Notes: generated from the letters alone by a model not told the origin. Positions 1 through 13,618 are shown, counted from the first letter of the stretch. The stretch: DNA of 64,000 nt from Cranoglanis bouderius (GCA_023630585.1 CM042553.1:18810520-18874519); one strand, 5' to 3'. Translations and numbers: made by a program.

Positions 1-1102
1 TCACGTTCCCGTGGCAACACAAGCAGCGGCAGTGAGTCAGAGAATTCCAACAGAGAGCATCGTAAAAAGAGGAACCGGTACACAATCTTTTCTTTCCCCA
101 TGCACTAAAACCAACAGAAGAGCAAATCAGTCTTGGTGGTCTTCATATAGAGACCGTCCTTAGCTCAGTGGATGAGTGTGAAATAGAGTGTGCCTAATAA
201 CTCTGCTTATAGAGAAGACATATTATCTAATTTAACAAATATATCATATTTCCGTCGACACGTTGTCTAATTTAACGTCTAATAAACCATTTTTTGGGCT
301 GTAATAGTTGTTTGTACGTGTTTGCTGTAGGTCCCGGCAGGAGAACGAGATGGTAGATTCTGGACCACAGTGGGAGGCTGTGCTTCGCAGGCAAAAGGAG
401 AAAAACCCAAATGACCCCAACCATCGCCGCTCGCGCCAACGCTCTCGATCGTCAGTATTTCTGATTGCTCTTCTTCTTTCTGAGCCAGAGGTTTCTATGA
501 GCAACTTTGCTGATACAATGTTATCCCCCCCGACTCAAATGATTGGAGAAACAAAACTCATTCTCACAAGATTTCATTTAAAGTCCTTTCTTTTTTTCCA
601 CCAAAAAACATGGCAAACTTTTTAACACACAAAAGAGACAAATACAAATCTGTTGAAACCTGTGGGCTGAATTAAAGCGTGGGCAGTCCAGACCTAAGAA
701 TATAAAGAAGCTTAAAAGATCCTTGAAAATCCTACTGTTATTCTCTTCAGGGGAAGATACAACAACTGTGTGGGTGCTCCTCATTTTAAATCCAGGGTTT
801 TGCATAAGAAATTTGCACTACTTAAGAAAAAAAAAAATTACATCTTATGTCTGAAAGAAATGCACAGCAGCTCATTCATGTATTGTATATTTACTCATTT
901 TCTTGAAGGGTGTCAGTAATTGACTATATGTTTTTTTTGTTTTGTTTTTTTTTTTTGTAGGAGAAGTCCAGATGTTCAAGCTAAAGAGCAGCTGTGGAAG
1001 CATATACAGTAAGTAATGATTGACAGAGCTCTGTTAAAGCCTATGTGAACATATTTACTTGCTTACTTGGATGATTCACTCATGGCTGTCATGGCTGTAA
1101 TG

Positions 1103-1134
<32 letters not shown>

Positions 1135-2820
1135 ACGCAGGAAGGAGTTGGTGGATCCATCCGGTCTGACAGAGGAACAGCTGAAGGAGATTCCATATAA
1201 GAAAGTAGAGTGAGTGAATCAGTCTCTCCTGTCTTGGCTGATCATGATAGTGTGTTACTGAAAATATACTGACAATAATTCTTAATAAATTCCAACAATG
1301 TCTGAGTATAGAGGTCTTTGGAATTAGAAATAGAGTAGAATATAGCTTTAAGGTTAACACCAACTGTATCCACAAATACTGTATGTGGCAATCATTTTAT
1401 TGAGTGTGACCCAAGGAAGTCCATGTCCTGTGTAATGCTTGAATAAGGATCTATATGAATGTTTTTGCATTGCATTCTACCTCCCCCTACTGACTGTCAA
1501 TACTATGAAATATCTCATTTCAGAACTCAAGGTGACCCGATACGTATCCGGCACTCTCACTCTCCCCGGAGCTACCGTCAGTACCGGCGCTCACACTGCT
1601 CCGACGGAGAGAGGTCTGTCCTCTCAGAGGTCAAGTGAGTCCAGGAATAATTCTGGTCAATTCAAAGATCACGTTTCCCTCAATAGGTCATTCCCAGGCG
1701 ACGAGAAACAAAGTGCCAAACTCATCCACACAAAGTTATTCCTGGACTCAGGTGTGTGTTTTTTTTGACCACCGACTCCGTTTCTTTTTAGCTCTCGGAC
1801 TGATCTGGTGCCTCCACTTCCTGTTACGCGCACGGTAGACATGACAGGGTCCAGTACTGCCACCTCACAGGTCAGTTTCTGTGCTTCATCCAGGGAAAAC
1901 ACTACCATGCACAAGTTCAGAGTCTGTGAATATGAAGTTACTGTCACATGTCGACCATCTCTTATTTAAACTTGAATCCCGGCGATGCCACAGCCATCCA
2001 GGAGTCTAAGAGAGCGTGTGCTGTCTGGGTGGGAAGGATGACATTAGATTCTCCCCTGTCAATCAGGGTGATTACTATGAGTTCATGTATGAGGAAGAGG
2101 GCGGATAGCCCTTTCCTCTGAGTGTGTTAAGCTGTCCAGTGACACAGCATGAGCCGCAGTTCCAAAAAAAAAATGCAGTTGGCTGGCTTCATGTGACTCG
2201 GAGGCAGCATGTATAAGCCTTCAACCTCCCCAATTGGTAGCTGTTGTTAGCTAGTGGGTGGGAATTGGCAACTGAGTAAATTGGGAGAAATGGGTGTAAA
2301 AAAATAAAATAATCATTGAGATGAACTGATATATTGAGTTATGTTAAAATACAGTATAATTGCTATACAATTATAAGAGATTATTTGAGTCAATGAGACA
2401 TCCATTATAATACATACAAGGGTATTGGAAATCAGCACACAAGCTTAATTGGGTGTTAAACTGGGGAAATTTCCAAATGCACATCTCTTTCCATAGATAA
2501 TCCAACACTGAAAACACTGACAGCATTATTATTTATTTATTTTTGGTCTATAATTTGACAGTTGCAATATTCCACCTACATATCAACTGCTCTTACTTTT
2601 CATGAAGACTAGACAGTTTTTGTTTGCATGAATGTGCTCAGAAATGACCGGTTGCTGTGAGATGTTTTTACAGTCTTGTTCAGTAATGTCTGTGTTTTTC
2701 TTTCAGCAGAAGAAGAATGGATCCAAAGACAACCTGTCTGAGAGCTCTGGACAGGAGACAAAAAACAGCACCAAGGCGGCGAAAACCTCACACAGCTCTC
2801 GGACGAAAAACGAAACGTGA
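1..2820 (+). CDS. C-terminal seven exons of an unrecognised protein with a basic, RS-rich tail (5' end outside window)
   Basis: I do not recognise this gene. Seven exons join in one frame without a stop: 1-77, 331-450, 961-1008, 1141-1209, 1524-1634, 1792-1870, 2707-2820 (TGA 2818-2820), giving 205 residues plus an unseen N-terminal part. All introns are GT-AG and all phases agree. The tail begins with a Ser/Glu/Arg stretch ([16 protein letters not shown]), then [12 protein letters not shown], an RSRSRSPD segment, a probably helical [19 protein letters not shown] block, a second basic block [13 protein letters not shown], the proline motif PPLPVTR and a Ser/Lys/Asn-rich end. No catalytic domain is visible; the pattern suggests a scaffold or regulatory tail, but that is inference. 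The real gene status rests on seven consistent splice junctions and a polyadenylation signal at 3375. The last acceptor is a tandem CAG-CAG (2704-2709), so one Gln may be optional. Confidence 0.8.
1104..1133 (+). repeat. (GT)n microsatellite in a splice acceptor
   Basis: About 15 GT dinucleotides end 8 bases before the exon at 1141. They replace the usual polypyrimidine tract of this acceptor (GTGCACGCAG). Confidence 0.9.
2010..2320. repeat. Fish interspersed repeat (SINE-like) in an intron
   Basis: An intronic block in the sixth intron of the first gene ends in an A/T-rich tail (GTAAAAAAATAAAATAATC). Its GACTCGGAGGCAGCATGT and TAAATTGGGAGAAATGGG segments resemble a dispersed fish repeat. 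The family assignment is from memory and weak. Confidence 0.4.
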
Positions 2821-3400
2821 CCGATTTCACGATTTTCACTGTGAAAGGTTAGGAGAGGTAACGGACAATATACTGAGACCTGGAAGTATTCAACACTAAT
2901 CAGTGGAAATTTCAGACAGACATGGAGCTGCTGTCTAAAACAATTTGAGATGGCTGTATCCATGCCGAAAGCTTGTCTGATAAATAAGTTAGTGTTAATT
3001 TTAAAAAAAAAAACGGCATTTTGTACTTTTATTAACCGAACGAACATGATCATTGTAAGCACACAAGTGTTTTAAACACCACTCATTCTATTCTGACAAT
3101 CAAGTGAAGGATAATGAATCATTTATATCGCAAACACTGCACAGGCATTAAGGTGTTACACTGAACACTGATTCTGACATTTTATACAGTATTAAATATT
3201 CTTGAACTCATTATCGTACATGTGGATATTATCATGCAAAGAAATTGTATTTGTGTCCTCCGATGATAGACTACATTCTGTAGGAAATTGTTGCTGCTGT
3301 AACTCTTTGTATTGTCTTTCTCTGCTGTTAGGAAATACACTGTACATGCTTAAGTGTAGCTGAGCTGGAGACTCAATAAAATAAATTCAACAGCGATGTA
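2821..3400 (+). other. 3' UTR of the gene at 1-2820
   Basis: Non-coding sequence after the TGA, ending just beyond overlapping AATAAA signals that start at 3375. A degenerate Tc1 copy begins about 15 bases later, so the transcript end is close to the transposon boundary. Confidence 0.6.
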
Positions 3401-3412
3401 ATAGTCGCTATT

Positions 3413-4305
3413 TTCATAACATTAAAACCACCTGCCTAATATTGTGTAGGTCCCCCTTGTGCCATCAGAACACCTCCGTCAAGGCATCAAGACCTCTGAA
3501 GGTGTGCGGCAGATCCTTTAAGTCCTGTAAGTTGCAAGGTGGGGCCTCCATGGATCAGACTTGTTTGTCCAGCACATCCCACAGATGCGTGATCGAATTG
3601 AGATCTGGGCAATTTGTCATGTTCCTCAAACCATTCCTGAACAATTTTTGCAGTGTAGCTTGGCATATTATCCTGCTGAAAGAGGCCACTGCTCATTAGG
3701 GAATACCGTTGCCATGAAGGAGAGTACTTGGTCTGCAACAATGTTTAGGTAGGTAGTTTGTGTCATAGTAACATCCACATGAATGCCAGGACCCAAAGTT
3801 TCCCAGCAGAACACTGCCCTAAGCATCACACTGCCCCTGCCGGCTTGTCTTCTTCCCACAATGCATCCTGGTAAGCAACTCACACGTCCACATGATGTAA
3901 AAGAAAACGTGATTCATCAGACCAGTTCACCTTCTTCCATTGCTCCATGGTCAAGTTCTGATACTCACGTGCCCATTGTAGGCGCTTTCAGCGGTGGAAA
4001 GGGGTCAGCATGGGCACTCTGACCGGTGGCCACGCAGCCCAATACGCAGCAAACTGTGATGCACTGTGTGTTCTGACACCTTTCTATCATAGCCACCATT
4101 AACTTTTTCAGCAGTTTGTGCTACAATGGCTCTTCTGTGGGATCGGACCAGACGGGCTAGCCGTCGCTCCCCACGTACATCAGTGAGCCTTGGGAGCCCA
4201 CGACCCTGTCACCGGTTCACCGGTTGTCCTCCTTCCAACACTTTTGGCAGGTACAAACCACTGTATACCAGGAACACCCCACAAGACCTGCTGTTCTGGA
4301 GATCA
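3413..4305 (-). mobile_element. Degenerate Tc1-like transposon
   Basis: Minus-strand remains of a Tc1/mariner transposase. The second catalytic region reads LFQQDNMPSYTAKIVQEWFE (3630-3690 area). The plus-strand end CATTAAAACCACCTGCC is the 3' terminal repeat of a common fish Tc1 family, of which another copy lies at 37307-38061. The reading frame is broken in several places and the other terminal inverted repeat is missing, so the copy is dead. Confidence 0.85.
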
Positions 4306-7300
4306 TAGTGTCTACTATATGTGGTGTACAACACTGCAGCAGCCATGCAAGTGTCAAATTATGTGAATAGAGAAAGTGAGTATGTCAGTATATATTATTC
4401 GAGTAGTTTTTAAATGGATCACTGAGATCACTGTCAGTCTTCCATAGATTAACAGTTTTCTCTGATTTTACACCTGATGTTTGTTCTTTGACCTCTTCGT
4501 TTAAAAATAAATAAATAAATAGAAATTCACAGTGCACCAGGAAGTATTTTGTATTCATCACAGAGATGCACATTGATGGACCAAAATTGAGGACACTGGG
4601 CTGAGAACAAAAGCTGCGGATCAACAGTTTATACTTTGACTGTACTGCATCCACACATCAGGAATGTGGACAACCCAACATTAATATATGTACATCCCTG
4701 CATACAGCATTTTAGAACGTTGATGCATTTTTGGCCCAAAAGTTTTCTCCTTATTTTATATAGCACTGGTAGGTGTAATGTTTTATAATGTTAGCGATGT
4801 TCCCTCGAATCATATCAACCACAAGTTAAAGTTGCAACGTTTATAATGCCAGTTTGTGTGATAGCCTGTTTACTGTGTTTTCTGCCAAATAATTTTTCTG
4901 AAAGAATTTAAACAGCCTGTCGTGCAGTTGCAACTGATCTCGGATACGGATACACATTTGTTAAAAAAGAAAAAAAACATCACGGATATAACAAGGTAAG
5001 GTCACACACTTTCAACATTTTGAGTGGGCCTGCCATACCAGAAGAGGTCTCATCCTCCTCAATGCAAAAACAAACCCCACATTTAATCTCCTGAGCAATT
5101 CATAACCACTAACATTATGACAGAAATAAATGGTAATAGATACGGTGTTATATGTATTCGTAATAAGTCCTTCTGCCGTTTCAGTCAAATATGAAATACT
5201 CAGTATTTTTAGTGGATGAAATTTCAGAATTATTCCTTCCAGTGGTGGATTGACGTTAACAGCATAACCTTTTCAGATCAGATATTCAGTGCTGTTTACA
5301 ATTTGCTGCCACTAGGGGGAGCCACTCAACATGTCCTAATGACTCAGTAATTCAACTTCTCTCAGAAGAAGCATCTGACAAGTCATTCCAAATAATGGAG
5401 GCTGCTTTTGAAAAAAAAATTAATGGGAATACTAGTTTAATTTGATCTTATTCTGTTGTTGTTGTTGTTGTTTTAATTACATTTTATTCATTCAATCACC
5501 AGTAAGCACCGAATCCTGGTCTGGGCTGTGGTGGATATGGAGCCTATTGCAGGAACACTGGGCACAAGTCCAGAGAATTTACCCCGGGTGGGCGGCCAGT
5601 CCATCGCAGGCACCATGCACACACACACACACACACACACACATTCACACCCTCTTTAGTAAAGCTGTAACTGAGTAGGTAACATAGTATTTAAGCAATA
5701 CTGCATGAGCAAGAGTGCGGTTATACCGAATATCATCCGGTTTGTGCCTACGGCCAAATCACAGCCGTACCAATATTCAGCATAACCTCACGATTGCGGT
5801 GCGATATTGCTTTTATACAGCAGTTCTATAAACAAGAAATTAATATTGAGTAACTCATTATTTCAGAGTAGCATTTCAGACAAATACAGTATGGCCAAAT
5901 CTTCTGTTTATTTTTGCTCCGCTAGCAGAAATAGATCCCAGAGAAGATCCCACACTCACTTCCTCACATTGATTTGTACATTCCCGTTAAACGCGCCTCC
6001 ATTAAAATTGGCTTCCCTTCTTCCTTCTCATCTTCATCTGACGAGCTTTCATATTTTAAGTCAAAAGTTATATCCCTAAAAAGTATTGATTGCCACGTCC
6101 GCTGATGATATCGCAAACACTACTGTAGTAACGGTTTCGAACTAGGAAGTGGAATTGTACAGTATGTGTTGAACACAGAGGAGCGGAGTGATACACACAG
6201 CGAAACGTCCCAGTGCGGTTATAGGAAATGTAAGCACTCTCGGAACGCAGCTCGACCAATCAAATTAGCGGACCGTGACTAACTGTCGTATAACAGGTAA
6301 TATATGAAATATCTTAAATTCTAGTTTATTTATTCATGTGGACATCGTTTTTGAAAAGATGCAAAGAATTGTATAAGGATTATGTATAAGTAAGTAAATG
6401 AGGTAACATACATCACGGATAAAATATACAATTTCTGTAAATTAAATATTTGAGTTTTTCTACGGTTCTGACCAATAAAATGATCTGTGACGAGGTGAAC
6501 ACCGGCTTCACAATATATTGTGGTGTTTTTAGCTCTTGCTAAAACAACCAAAACCTCTGTTAATACATGACGAAGGACAGGGACCAAGAAAACACAGACC
6601 AAGAGTTGTATTGAACAGAAGTTGTATTAAGAACACAGTATCTTTTGTCAAACGTAGAATGGAATCGATCTCTTGTGAAATAGACGTGTTCTGAACCCAA
6701 GTGGAACTTATTTCCTGAAATGACTCCTGGCATTTCTTTTTAAATATCCTAAAGCTAGCAATTTTAATTTACACTGTGAACACAAGGAATTTACATAAGT
6801 CCGGGATTATAAGAATCTTTGTTTAAGATCTGAACTCTGTGCTAGACCCTAAACCCAGAAGTTTTGGATGAAAGCCAAATACCAAAGATTTCACTGAGCT
6901 TGTGTGATGTGATTCAAGCATTTGCAAAGACCTTATGCAGATCATCAACATTTATGAGCTATAGAAATGTTACTGATCTTGTTAAACTACCGGTATGTGC
7001 AGCCTGAAAGGTAATAATATTGTGGTTACATATAATTGGCCGAGTCATGTGGTTTTAAGCCTGGAGGCTGAAATATTCTACCTCACACCACTGTCCAATG
7101 AAGTGAACCTCATTTCTATAAACCAAATACATTATTACCAGTCCTCTTTTTCTCATAGGCTTTGTTTCTGTGAGGCATCTGGGTTTGGTGTTTACTTTCA
7201 CTGAGCGGTGTCCTCATCTCAACTTGATCTAGCACAAACTTAGTATGCTTAAGTTTAGTCTGCAGCAGGAACATGTTTGGTCTGGCAAAAGCAAACCTTT

Positions 7301-10149
7301 ACGATTATTTTTTGATGGAGATGAACACAAAGGTGTGTCATGTTCAACCGCGGTTAGTAATGCTCTTTTCCTTTGGGAATTCCATGTACGGCTATATCCG
7401 CTCTTCTCCTACTTCTGCAGTGAAGCTAGAGCAGGAACAGAGTTCTGTGCGTCGTGGCAGAGCACCAACAAATGTATGCCAAATGCACCCGTTCACCTCA
7501 ATGGACTGTGAAAAAGTGAAAGGGAGGGGCGAGAGCTGAGATTCTGACTTTGCTTTGTGATTTAGGACGGACGTTTTTCCCCACATGGGGAGCTTGTAAT
7601 GTTGAGCAACTGATGAAAAGTTTTGGCTCTATGATTAAACCTGGGAGTTTTTCAAGGCACTGTTGAAAAGTTTGTATTTGATCCTGTGCAGCCTTTCTTG
7701 GGCATAGACCTGTCGTTTTTTTCAAAGGAAGTCATAAACCTTGAACCCCTAACAGTTTGCAGATGGCCTCATCACAATGGTGTTTAACCCTGTTTTTCAA
7801 AGGAGCATTTCTGTCAATTCATTCATTTTGGAATAGAAACAGTTTTAAGCTTGATCTGGCAACCTGAAAGCACCCTGTGGGTCCTTGAGGACAACAGCTT
7901 TTTGCACAGAGCCTCGCATAAACAGGATTTCACCCTTTCCTGTGTGGAGACCTATTATCAAATTAGCAGACTGAATACCCATCATTCATGTTATCGTAAT
8001 GGATTTTCCAGTCGTTAAAGCTCAGCTATAAGATCCTTGCATTGTTCTTAAAGGTGGTGTTCCTGCTCCTGGTTCTGGAAATTCCTGAAAAACCAATCAT
8101 GAAATTAATCAGGCATCTTGGAGCAAATAAAACACCCAAGATGAAAATGAATGCAGTTCCCAACACACATGACCCGAACTATCATGAGGACTGGATTGGG
8201 AACCCCTCCTTAATTATTATGTTCCTCAACACATACTACTGCAAAATTTTGTTCTAGCCATAGAACTGTAACACATTTGACGCGTTTAATCAATCATCAC
8301 TCTAAAGCTCTTGATGTCATGTTGTCCGTCATCCAGGATATTTGAAATGTCTAGTAATAGTACATCAAAAATGGGGAAATGTGTTATGTAGGCACCATGC
8401 CTGTACTCAAACCTGAAAGATGGTCAGTCTTGAGGAACATGAGAATTAGGGTTAGGGTTAGAATCTTTTGAGAAAATTATAGACCAAATCCGGGTTGCAT
8501 CTTTCAACCAGACCACACCTTCGGCTGAATGGTATGGAGAATGATTGTGGCACTGCAATAGGGATCTGAACTCTGAGAACTTGTACTGGAGTTCTGGGCG
8601 GCTTCTGCTTTTCACCAGACAGCCAGGCCTCAAAGAACTCTGAATTTAACTGATGCATGCCTTTTTGATGTCATGTATCTTTGTCTGATAGTAGCTGTGG
8701 CGTGTCTAGGAGATAAGCACCTGGTGAAGATGTGATGTGGAAATGTGATATATAAGTCCTTGGCATAGGAGATCCAGGGAGATAACTTCTTGAAGAAGTT
8801 AATAACAGCCAGGTACCCTTGTAAAGCAAAAAAATGGGAACTTATAGGAAGTTAATTAGAAAGAAGGTGGAGCTTCAGGAGTGTCCCCCCCCCCCAAACT
8901 TAAGTTAACTTAAATTTTTTTTTAATCGTTGGGGGGAAAAAACTTACCAAAGAACCTTTAATTCCTTGCTGTCCTTTAATCAGGGTACTGCTATGACTAC
9001 TGTTTTATTTAACCTTCGCCCTGGCAGTAGCCCATGCACACCCATTAACTGAGAAATGGACACCTTATTAATTCGCCCTGAACGTGGTTAAAAGCATTAA
9101 CATTATGTGAGCATGTAACACACACTACTGGTAACACATTGGCAATGAAAGGGCTTTTTGTGCTAGGAATCGATACAAATCAGATTTAATCCAAGAAGGA
9201 AAAGATGTGTGTACTTTCACTGGAGAGTAGATCTCATCATTTTATATTTCATAACCAAAAATGGCATGAGCCCACACCTCCTGCCTCATAGAAAGCCTCC
9301 ATATAATGATGCATATTAAAGAGAGAACATTTGTGCATACTGGCATTTTCCAAACTGCGAAAATTAACATAGAAAAACCAAAAGACTAAGGTGTCTGTGT
9401 TGAGGACCAGCTCTGAGTGGGTCGAGGTCAGTGAGGCATTGTGCAACTCTAGTTTCCTTGCAGCAGTTTCCATGTGATTAAAACTGAGAGATGTTTCTTT
9501 CCCTCCAGAAGGTCACAAAGAGGGTTTTCTAATAAAACTGGTTATTGTAGAGTTTATTTTCCACCATGTAGTAGAAAGTCTACTGTGTGACAGAGCACGA
9601 GTTAGAAACAAAGATTTGATGCTGAAATAAATGATGATGATGGTAAAGCCTTTTGTGGATCAAGAACTTGTCATGGAGAAGGGGCTTGTGTACTTGAGTG
9701 AACCTTAATGCCCCCAGTAGGACCACACTTGATGAACAGATCTGAGGGGAGAGGTCAGACACAGATCCTTATGAAAGGTACAAAAAGACAATGTAAACTA
9801 CCTAGATTAAGGTACCCACCCCTGGAACCAGGTCTTGGGGGGGGGGAACGTTGTTTGCAGGAGAGCGCCTGGTAACCGGGCCACCTATATAACCCAGTCA
9901 TGCTCAACCTGAAACAGTAGCATGTGGGTTCACCACCTGCAATATGAAGATAAATGGTTAATTAAAATAAATTTAAAAAAATTAAAGCAAGGGGGTGATC
10001 CTTTTTCCAACTCAGTGATTGTTTTTTTATTTTTGAAAAAAACAATGGTGTTGTATCTTTCACTTGGATGTTATAAGTTGCACCGAGTAAATACAGACGG
10101 ATAAAACAAAAACTGTATCCGTCTTCATTTCAGGCTGAAAAGCAACAAA
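4306..10149. other. Intergenic stretch without a recognisable gene
   Basis: No open frame shows splice-consistent or family-like protein sequence. It holds a fish repeat tail with an (AC)n run (5495-5643), hairpin-type repeat debris (5700-6300), short C and G homopolymers near 8886 and 9838, and two to three TTAGGG units near 8448. Short frames at 7245-7539 and 8042-8257 overlap each other and resemble nothing I know. Confidence 0.6.
5495..5643 (+). repeat. Retroelement 3' tail-like repeat with (AC)n
   Basis: The block runs from GGAGCCTATTGCAGGAACAC through GCCAGTCCATCGCAGG to an (AC)n end. The same motif series occurs at 22320-22460 and, more degenerate, at 50950-51180, so this is a dispersed fish repeat. 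Confidence 0.6.
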
Positions 10150-11140
10150 ATGTGATTATTTTAAAGGGGAGTGATTCTTTTCTATACCCACTGTAAGTGA
10201 TTGTGAATCAGTTTCACCTGCTTTGGTGCAAATGAAAGTGACAACAGGTGCACTGGAGAGGCAACAGCAAGACAACCCCCAGAAAGAGAATGGTTTTGCA
10301 AGTGGTGACCACAGACAATTGCGCTCTCCTTATCCTTCCTGACTGATTTGTCTCTAGTTTTGTCTTTTGTTAGGATCCTTGTCACTACTTGTAGCATGAG
10401 GCAGTACCTGCAACCCAATCAGGTTGCACAGGTAGTCCAGCTCCTCCAGGATGGCACATCCGTACTTGCCGTCGCAAGGAGGTACCAACCCTTACTGCTG
10501 TTAGGTATCGGGATGAAATCCTCAGAGCCAATGTCAGACCTTACTCTGGTGCAGTGGGCCCTGGGTTCCTCCTGGTGTATGGCAGTGCCCAGCCTCATGT
10601 GACCAGTGTGTAGGCAGTTTCTGGATGACGAAGGCATTGGTGCCATTGACTGGCCCTCGCGTTCCCCAGACCTGAATCCAATTGAGAACCTCCGAGACGT
10701 TATGTATCGGCGCATCCGAAGCCGCCAAGTAGCACCACAGACTGTCCAGGAGCTCACTGATGCCCTGATCCAGGTCTGGGAGGAGATCCTCCAGGACAAC
10801 ATCCCCCATCTCATCAGGAGCATGCAGACATTGTCAGGAGTGCATAAAGGCACGTGGGGGCCATACACACTACTGACTTACATCATGAGTTCCCTTGATG
10901 AAGTTCATGCAAGTTGGATCAGCCTGTAATTAAAATTTTTTACTTTGATTTTCGGTGTGATTTTGAATCCGGCCCTCAATGTGTTTATGATCTTGGCTTC
11001 CATTGACCATTGTCACATCATTTTGTTCTCAACGAATCACGCGATTTATACAAGTAAAGATTTTCAACTTGAATATCTCGTTCCCCGGGATCCAATGTGT
11101 GATTTAAGTGTTCCCTTCATTTTATTGAGCAGTGTATAAC
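10150..11140 (+). mobile_element. Internally deleted Tc1-like transposon
   Basis: Two parts of a Tc1-like transposase sit close together. The N-terminal start at 10396 (MRQYLQPNQVAQVVQLLQDG) is followed after VLAVARR by a jump to the catalytic end (10500-10860), which reads FLDDEGIGAIDWPSRSPDLN and PIENLRDVMYRRI. The middle of the protein is missing, including the first catalytic Asp region, and the frame shifts. The right end (TAAGTGTTCCC, TTTTATTGAGCAGT near 11116-11134) matches a fish Tc1 terminal repeat; the left repeat is not clear. Confidence 0.85.
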
Positions 11141-11224
11141 CAGGTTAATAATTTTCTTGTGCAGGAGCACACTAGTACAGCTTACTTACCATGTGTATGG
11201 AGGAAAAAATTCTCCCACAAAAGA

Positions 11225-12706
11225 CACATTGAGAGCTTGCATGTTTATTGAACTACTGCTTAAATTGTCAAAAATTACTTGTACAATACAGAATGCTTCA
11301 TTATTGATCACAAGCTGACCTTTTTTTTTTGTCTTTTTACACCAATAGTTATTATAGTATTTCAACATAGTACAGCAGACCCTACCTAATTTATGCTATT
11401 TACAGGAGCTAGAATACCTAGCCTATGAGAGAAAATGCAAACAGTCAAGATGAAGATGAAAACAAATCAAAGCGGAAAGCATGCAGCTGATGCACTAGGG
11501 AAGATCTAGAGCAAGCTGGGAAGGTTCCCACTATAGTGGGGGGGGGTGAGGGGGGGGAGGAAGACAAAGAAACTAAAGTGGGCTTTCAAGTTGGTCGTTG
11601 AATTGGGATTGTTCAAAGTATATGTTAAACTGGAAGCAAAGACAAAACTGCAAATACTGAAGGACGACACTTTGCTACTGAATTACCCAAAATAAATATA
11701 AAGCTTTTTGGTTTCTATCTTCAAGGCGACCTACAATTCACCACAAAACCAAAATAATAATAAAATTAAAAAAAATATTAAAAAATAAAAAAAATGATGA
11801 ACACTAATTCATCGGTGCTACATTTTCAGCTAAGGAAAGAGTATGATCAGATTGTGTGCTGTGAGATGTGAGGGTCTTGGCTGCTAGAAGCATCTTCTAA
11901 TTACCGGCTGGTGAAGCCTATGCAACTGATTGGTAGCCTTGAACCAACCCATCCATGGACGATTTCCCAGAAAAGTATGATTTTTGAGTTGTCCTAAGGG
12001 AAAGGCTGATCAATGGTGCCTTTCCCTGGGTGAACATATATTTACATATTAAGCGAAAGAAACCAACTCTCTGCCCAAAGTTCCATCGGTTTGCATCCTT
12101 TAAGTGCTAAATACATTCCTAAACAAGAAGAAACCGCTCACAGATGGTTTGCTATTTTGCCGCTGCCAAATTATCTAGTGCCAGTAAGTGCAACTAATCC
12201 GTCATATCAGCTCTCGACCTTAAAGGGAAAACATTAATAATTGCAGTTTTGTGATTGCTCCCGCTGTTTTGTTGTTTTTTTTTTTGCGATTACCGTGTTG
12301 AAAGAGATCGTCTCCTCAGAGAAAAATGTTCTTCGTGGACTTTGTTAGTGTGCATCCGATTTTTTTTTATTTTTATTGTTTAAATCCAAAGAGAAAGCCG
12401 CACAGAAACGACAGTGGGAGGAAGGAGGGAGGGGGAGGAGGAAAAAAGTCGATCCAGACCAAGTTACAACAACCATACGACAAAGAACCAAACACCTTCT
12501 CCAGACGTGAAGAGATATGAAATAAAAACCATCTCGGCTACCTTACCAAGGAGCAGATTAAAGTCCAAAATAGCACCATTCATCAGTGTCTCAAATCCGT
12601 GGCAGCATCTCAATCACTTACCACAAGGAAACAATGCGGTTTCTACAGCTACTTCTATATCACAACGCACAGGATTACACTTTAATATACTGGCAAAGCA
12701 AAAGAA

Positions 12707-12738
<32 letters not shown>

Positions 12739-13618
12739 ACAAACAAAAAAAAAAAAACAAAAGAAGCCAAACAAAAACTTTAATCAAAGCAAGGTTAATT
12801 TTTTTTTTTTTTTTTTAAATTACTGTGTACTACAAAGCGTCTAGTAACTGCGTGGGAATTAGGGACTCTTAGCCTCAGTAAATACTGTTGAGTGTGAGAA
12901 TATTGGTTTCAGTAGTTTAGTGTGTGAAGACAAGATCAGTTGCTGTAGGTCAAGGGTAGGTCTGAAACATAGAGAAACTGAGGGACAAACTGACTGATGA
13001 GTTTAGTGTCAGGGTGTGTGCTGGAAAAGTGTGTACTTATCTTGTGGGTACAGATCATTTATTTCGCCTTCCTGAAGTATTTGCCCCTAGCAGTGTGACT
13101 GTAAGATATAATATTGGAACATGTTCAATACTGAAGTCTCAGAGAGTCAGTGGAGGAACACAACGGTATGAACACTTGAGAGGGGGGGGCGGGGGGAGGA
13201 GAGAGAGAGAAAAAAAAAAAAAAAAAAAAAAAAAGGGATCCTGTTTCTGTAGGTAGTGGACAAGTGGATGACATGCTGCTGCAGGTTTTCTCGGTCCTGT
13301 GGAGGTTGTAAACGATGCAGACGTGCGGGTCTGTACAGCCCCAATCTGTCAGCTCTGTCACTAGGTGCTTTGTGGCGTTTGGTGCTACTTTGTGTCCTCC
13401 CAAGAACATGAAACTTATCATCAAGGCTTAGAGTCCCAAGCATTTCTATCATAGTATTTTAAAAAAATCACACAGATGGGGAGGAAAACGGCCCCAGAGT
13501 CATGTTTCATTTTTACCACATACCATAAAAATGAGAATATACACAATTTAGGAAACGAAAATATATAGGGAGGCTCTTCGGACTCCGTCAAAGGAGACTC
13601 CATGTTAATAAACCACTT
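11225..13618 (-). other. Putative long 3' UTR of a minus-strand transcript
   Basis: A minus-strand AATAAA at 11249-11244 and an upstream stop codon (TAG 13621-13619) bracket 2.4 kb of non-coding, A/T-rich sequence. It has poly(A) and poly(T) runs (12706-12760, 12797-12817, 13210-13235) and a TGTAAATATATG motif that fits a Pumilio-type site. I infer a brain-type long UTR from length and position only; no coding sequence is present. Confidence 0.4.

Noticed and set aside
7245..7539. Two overlapping 88-codon frames
   Set aside because: Different frames of the same sequence, with no splice signals, no known motif and no repeat match I can support.
8434..8465. TTAGGG repeats suggesting an interstitial telomere
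   Set aside because: Only about two and a half units; too short to mean anything.
13125..13452. Minus-strand frames with poly-Phe/Lys stretches
   Set aside because: They are translations of a 28-base poly(A) run and adjacent G-rich sequence.
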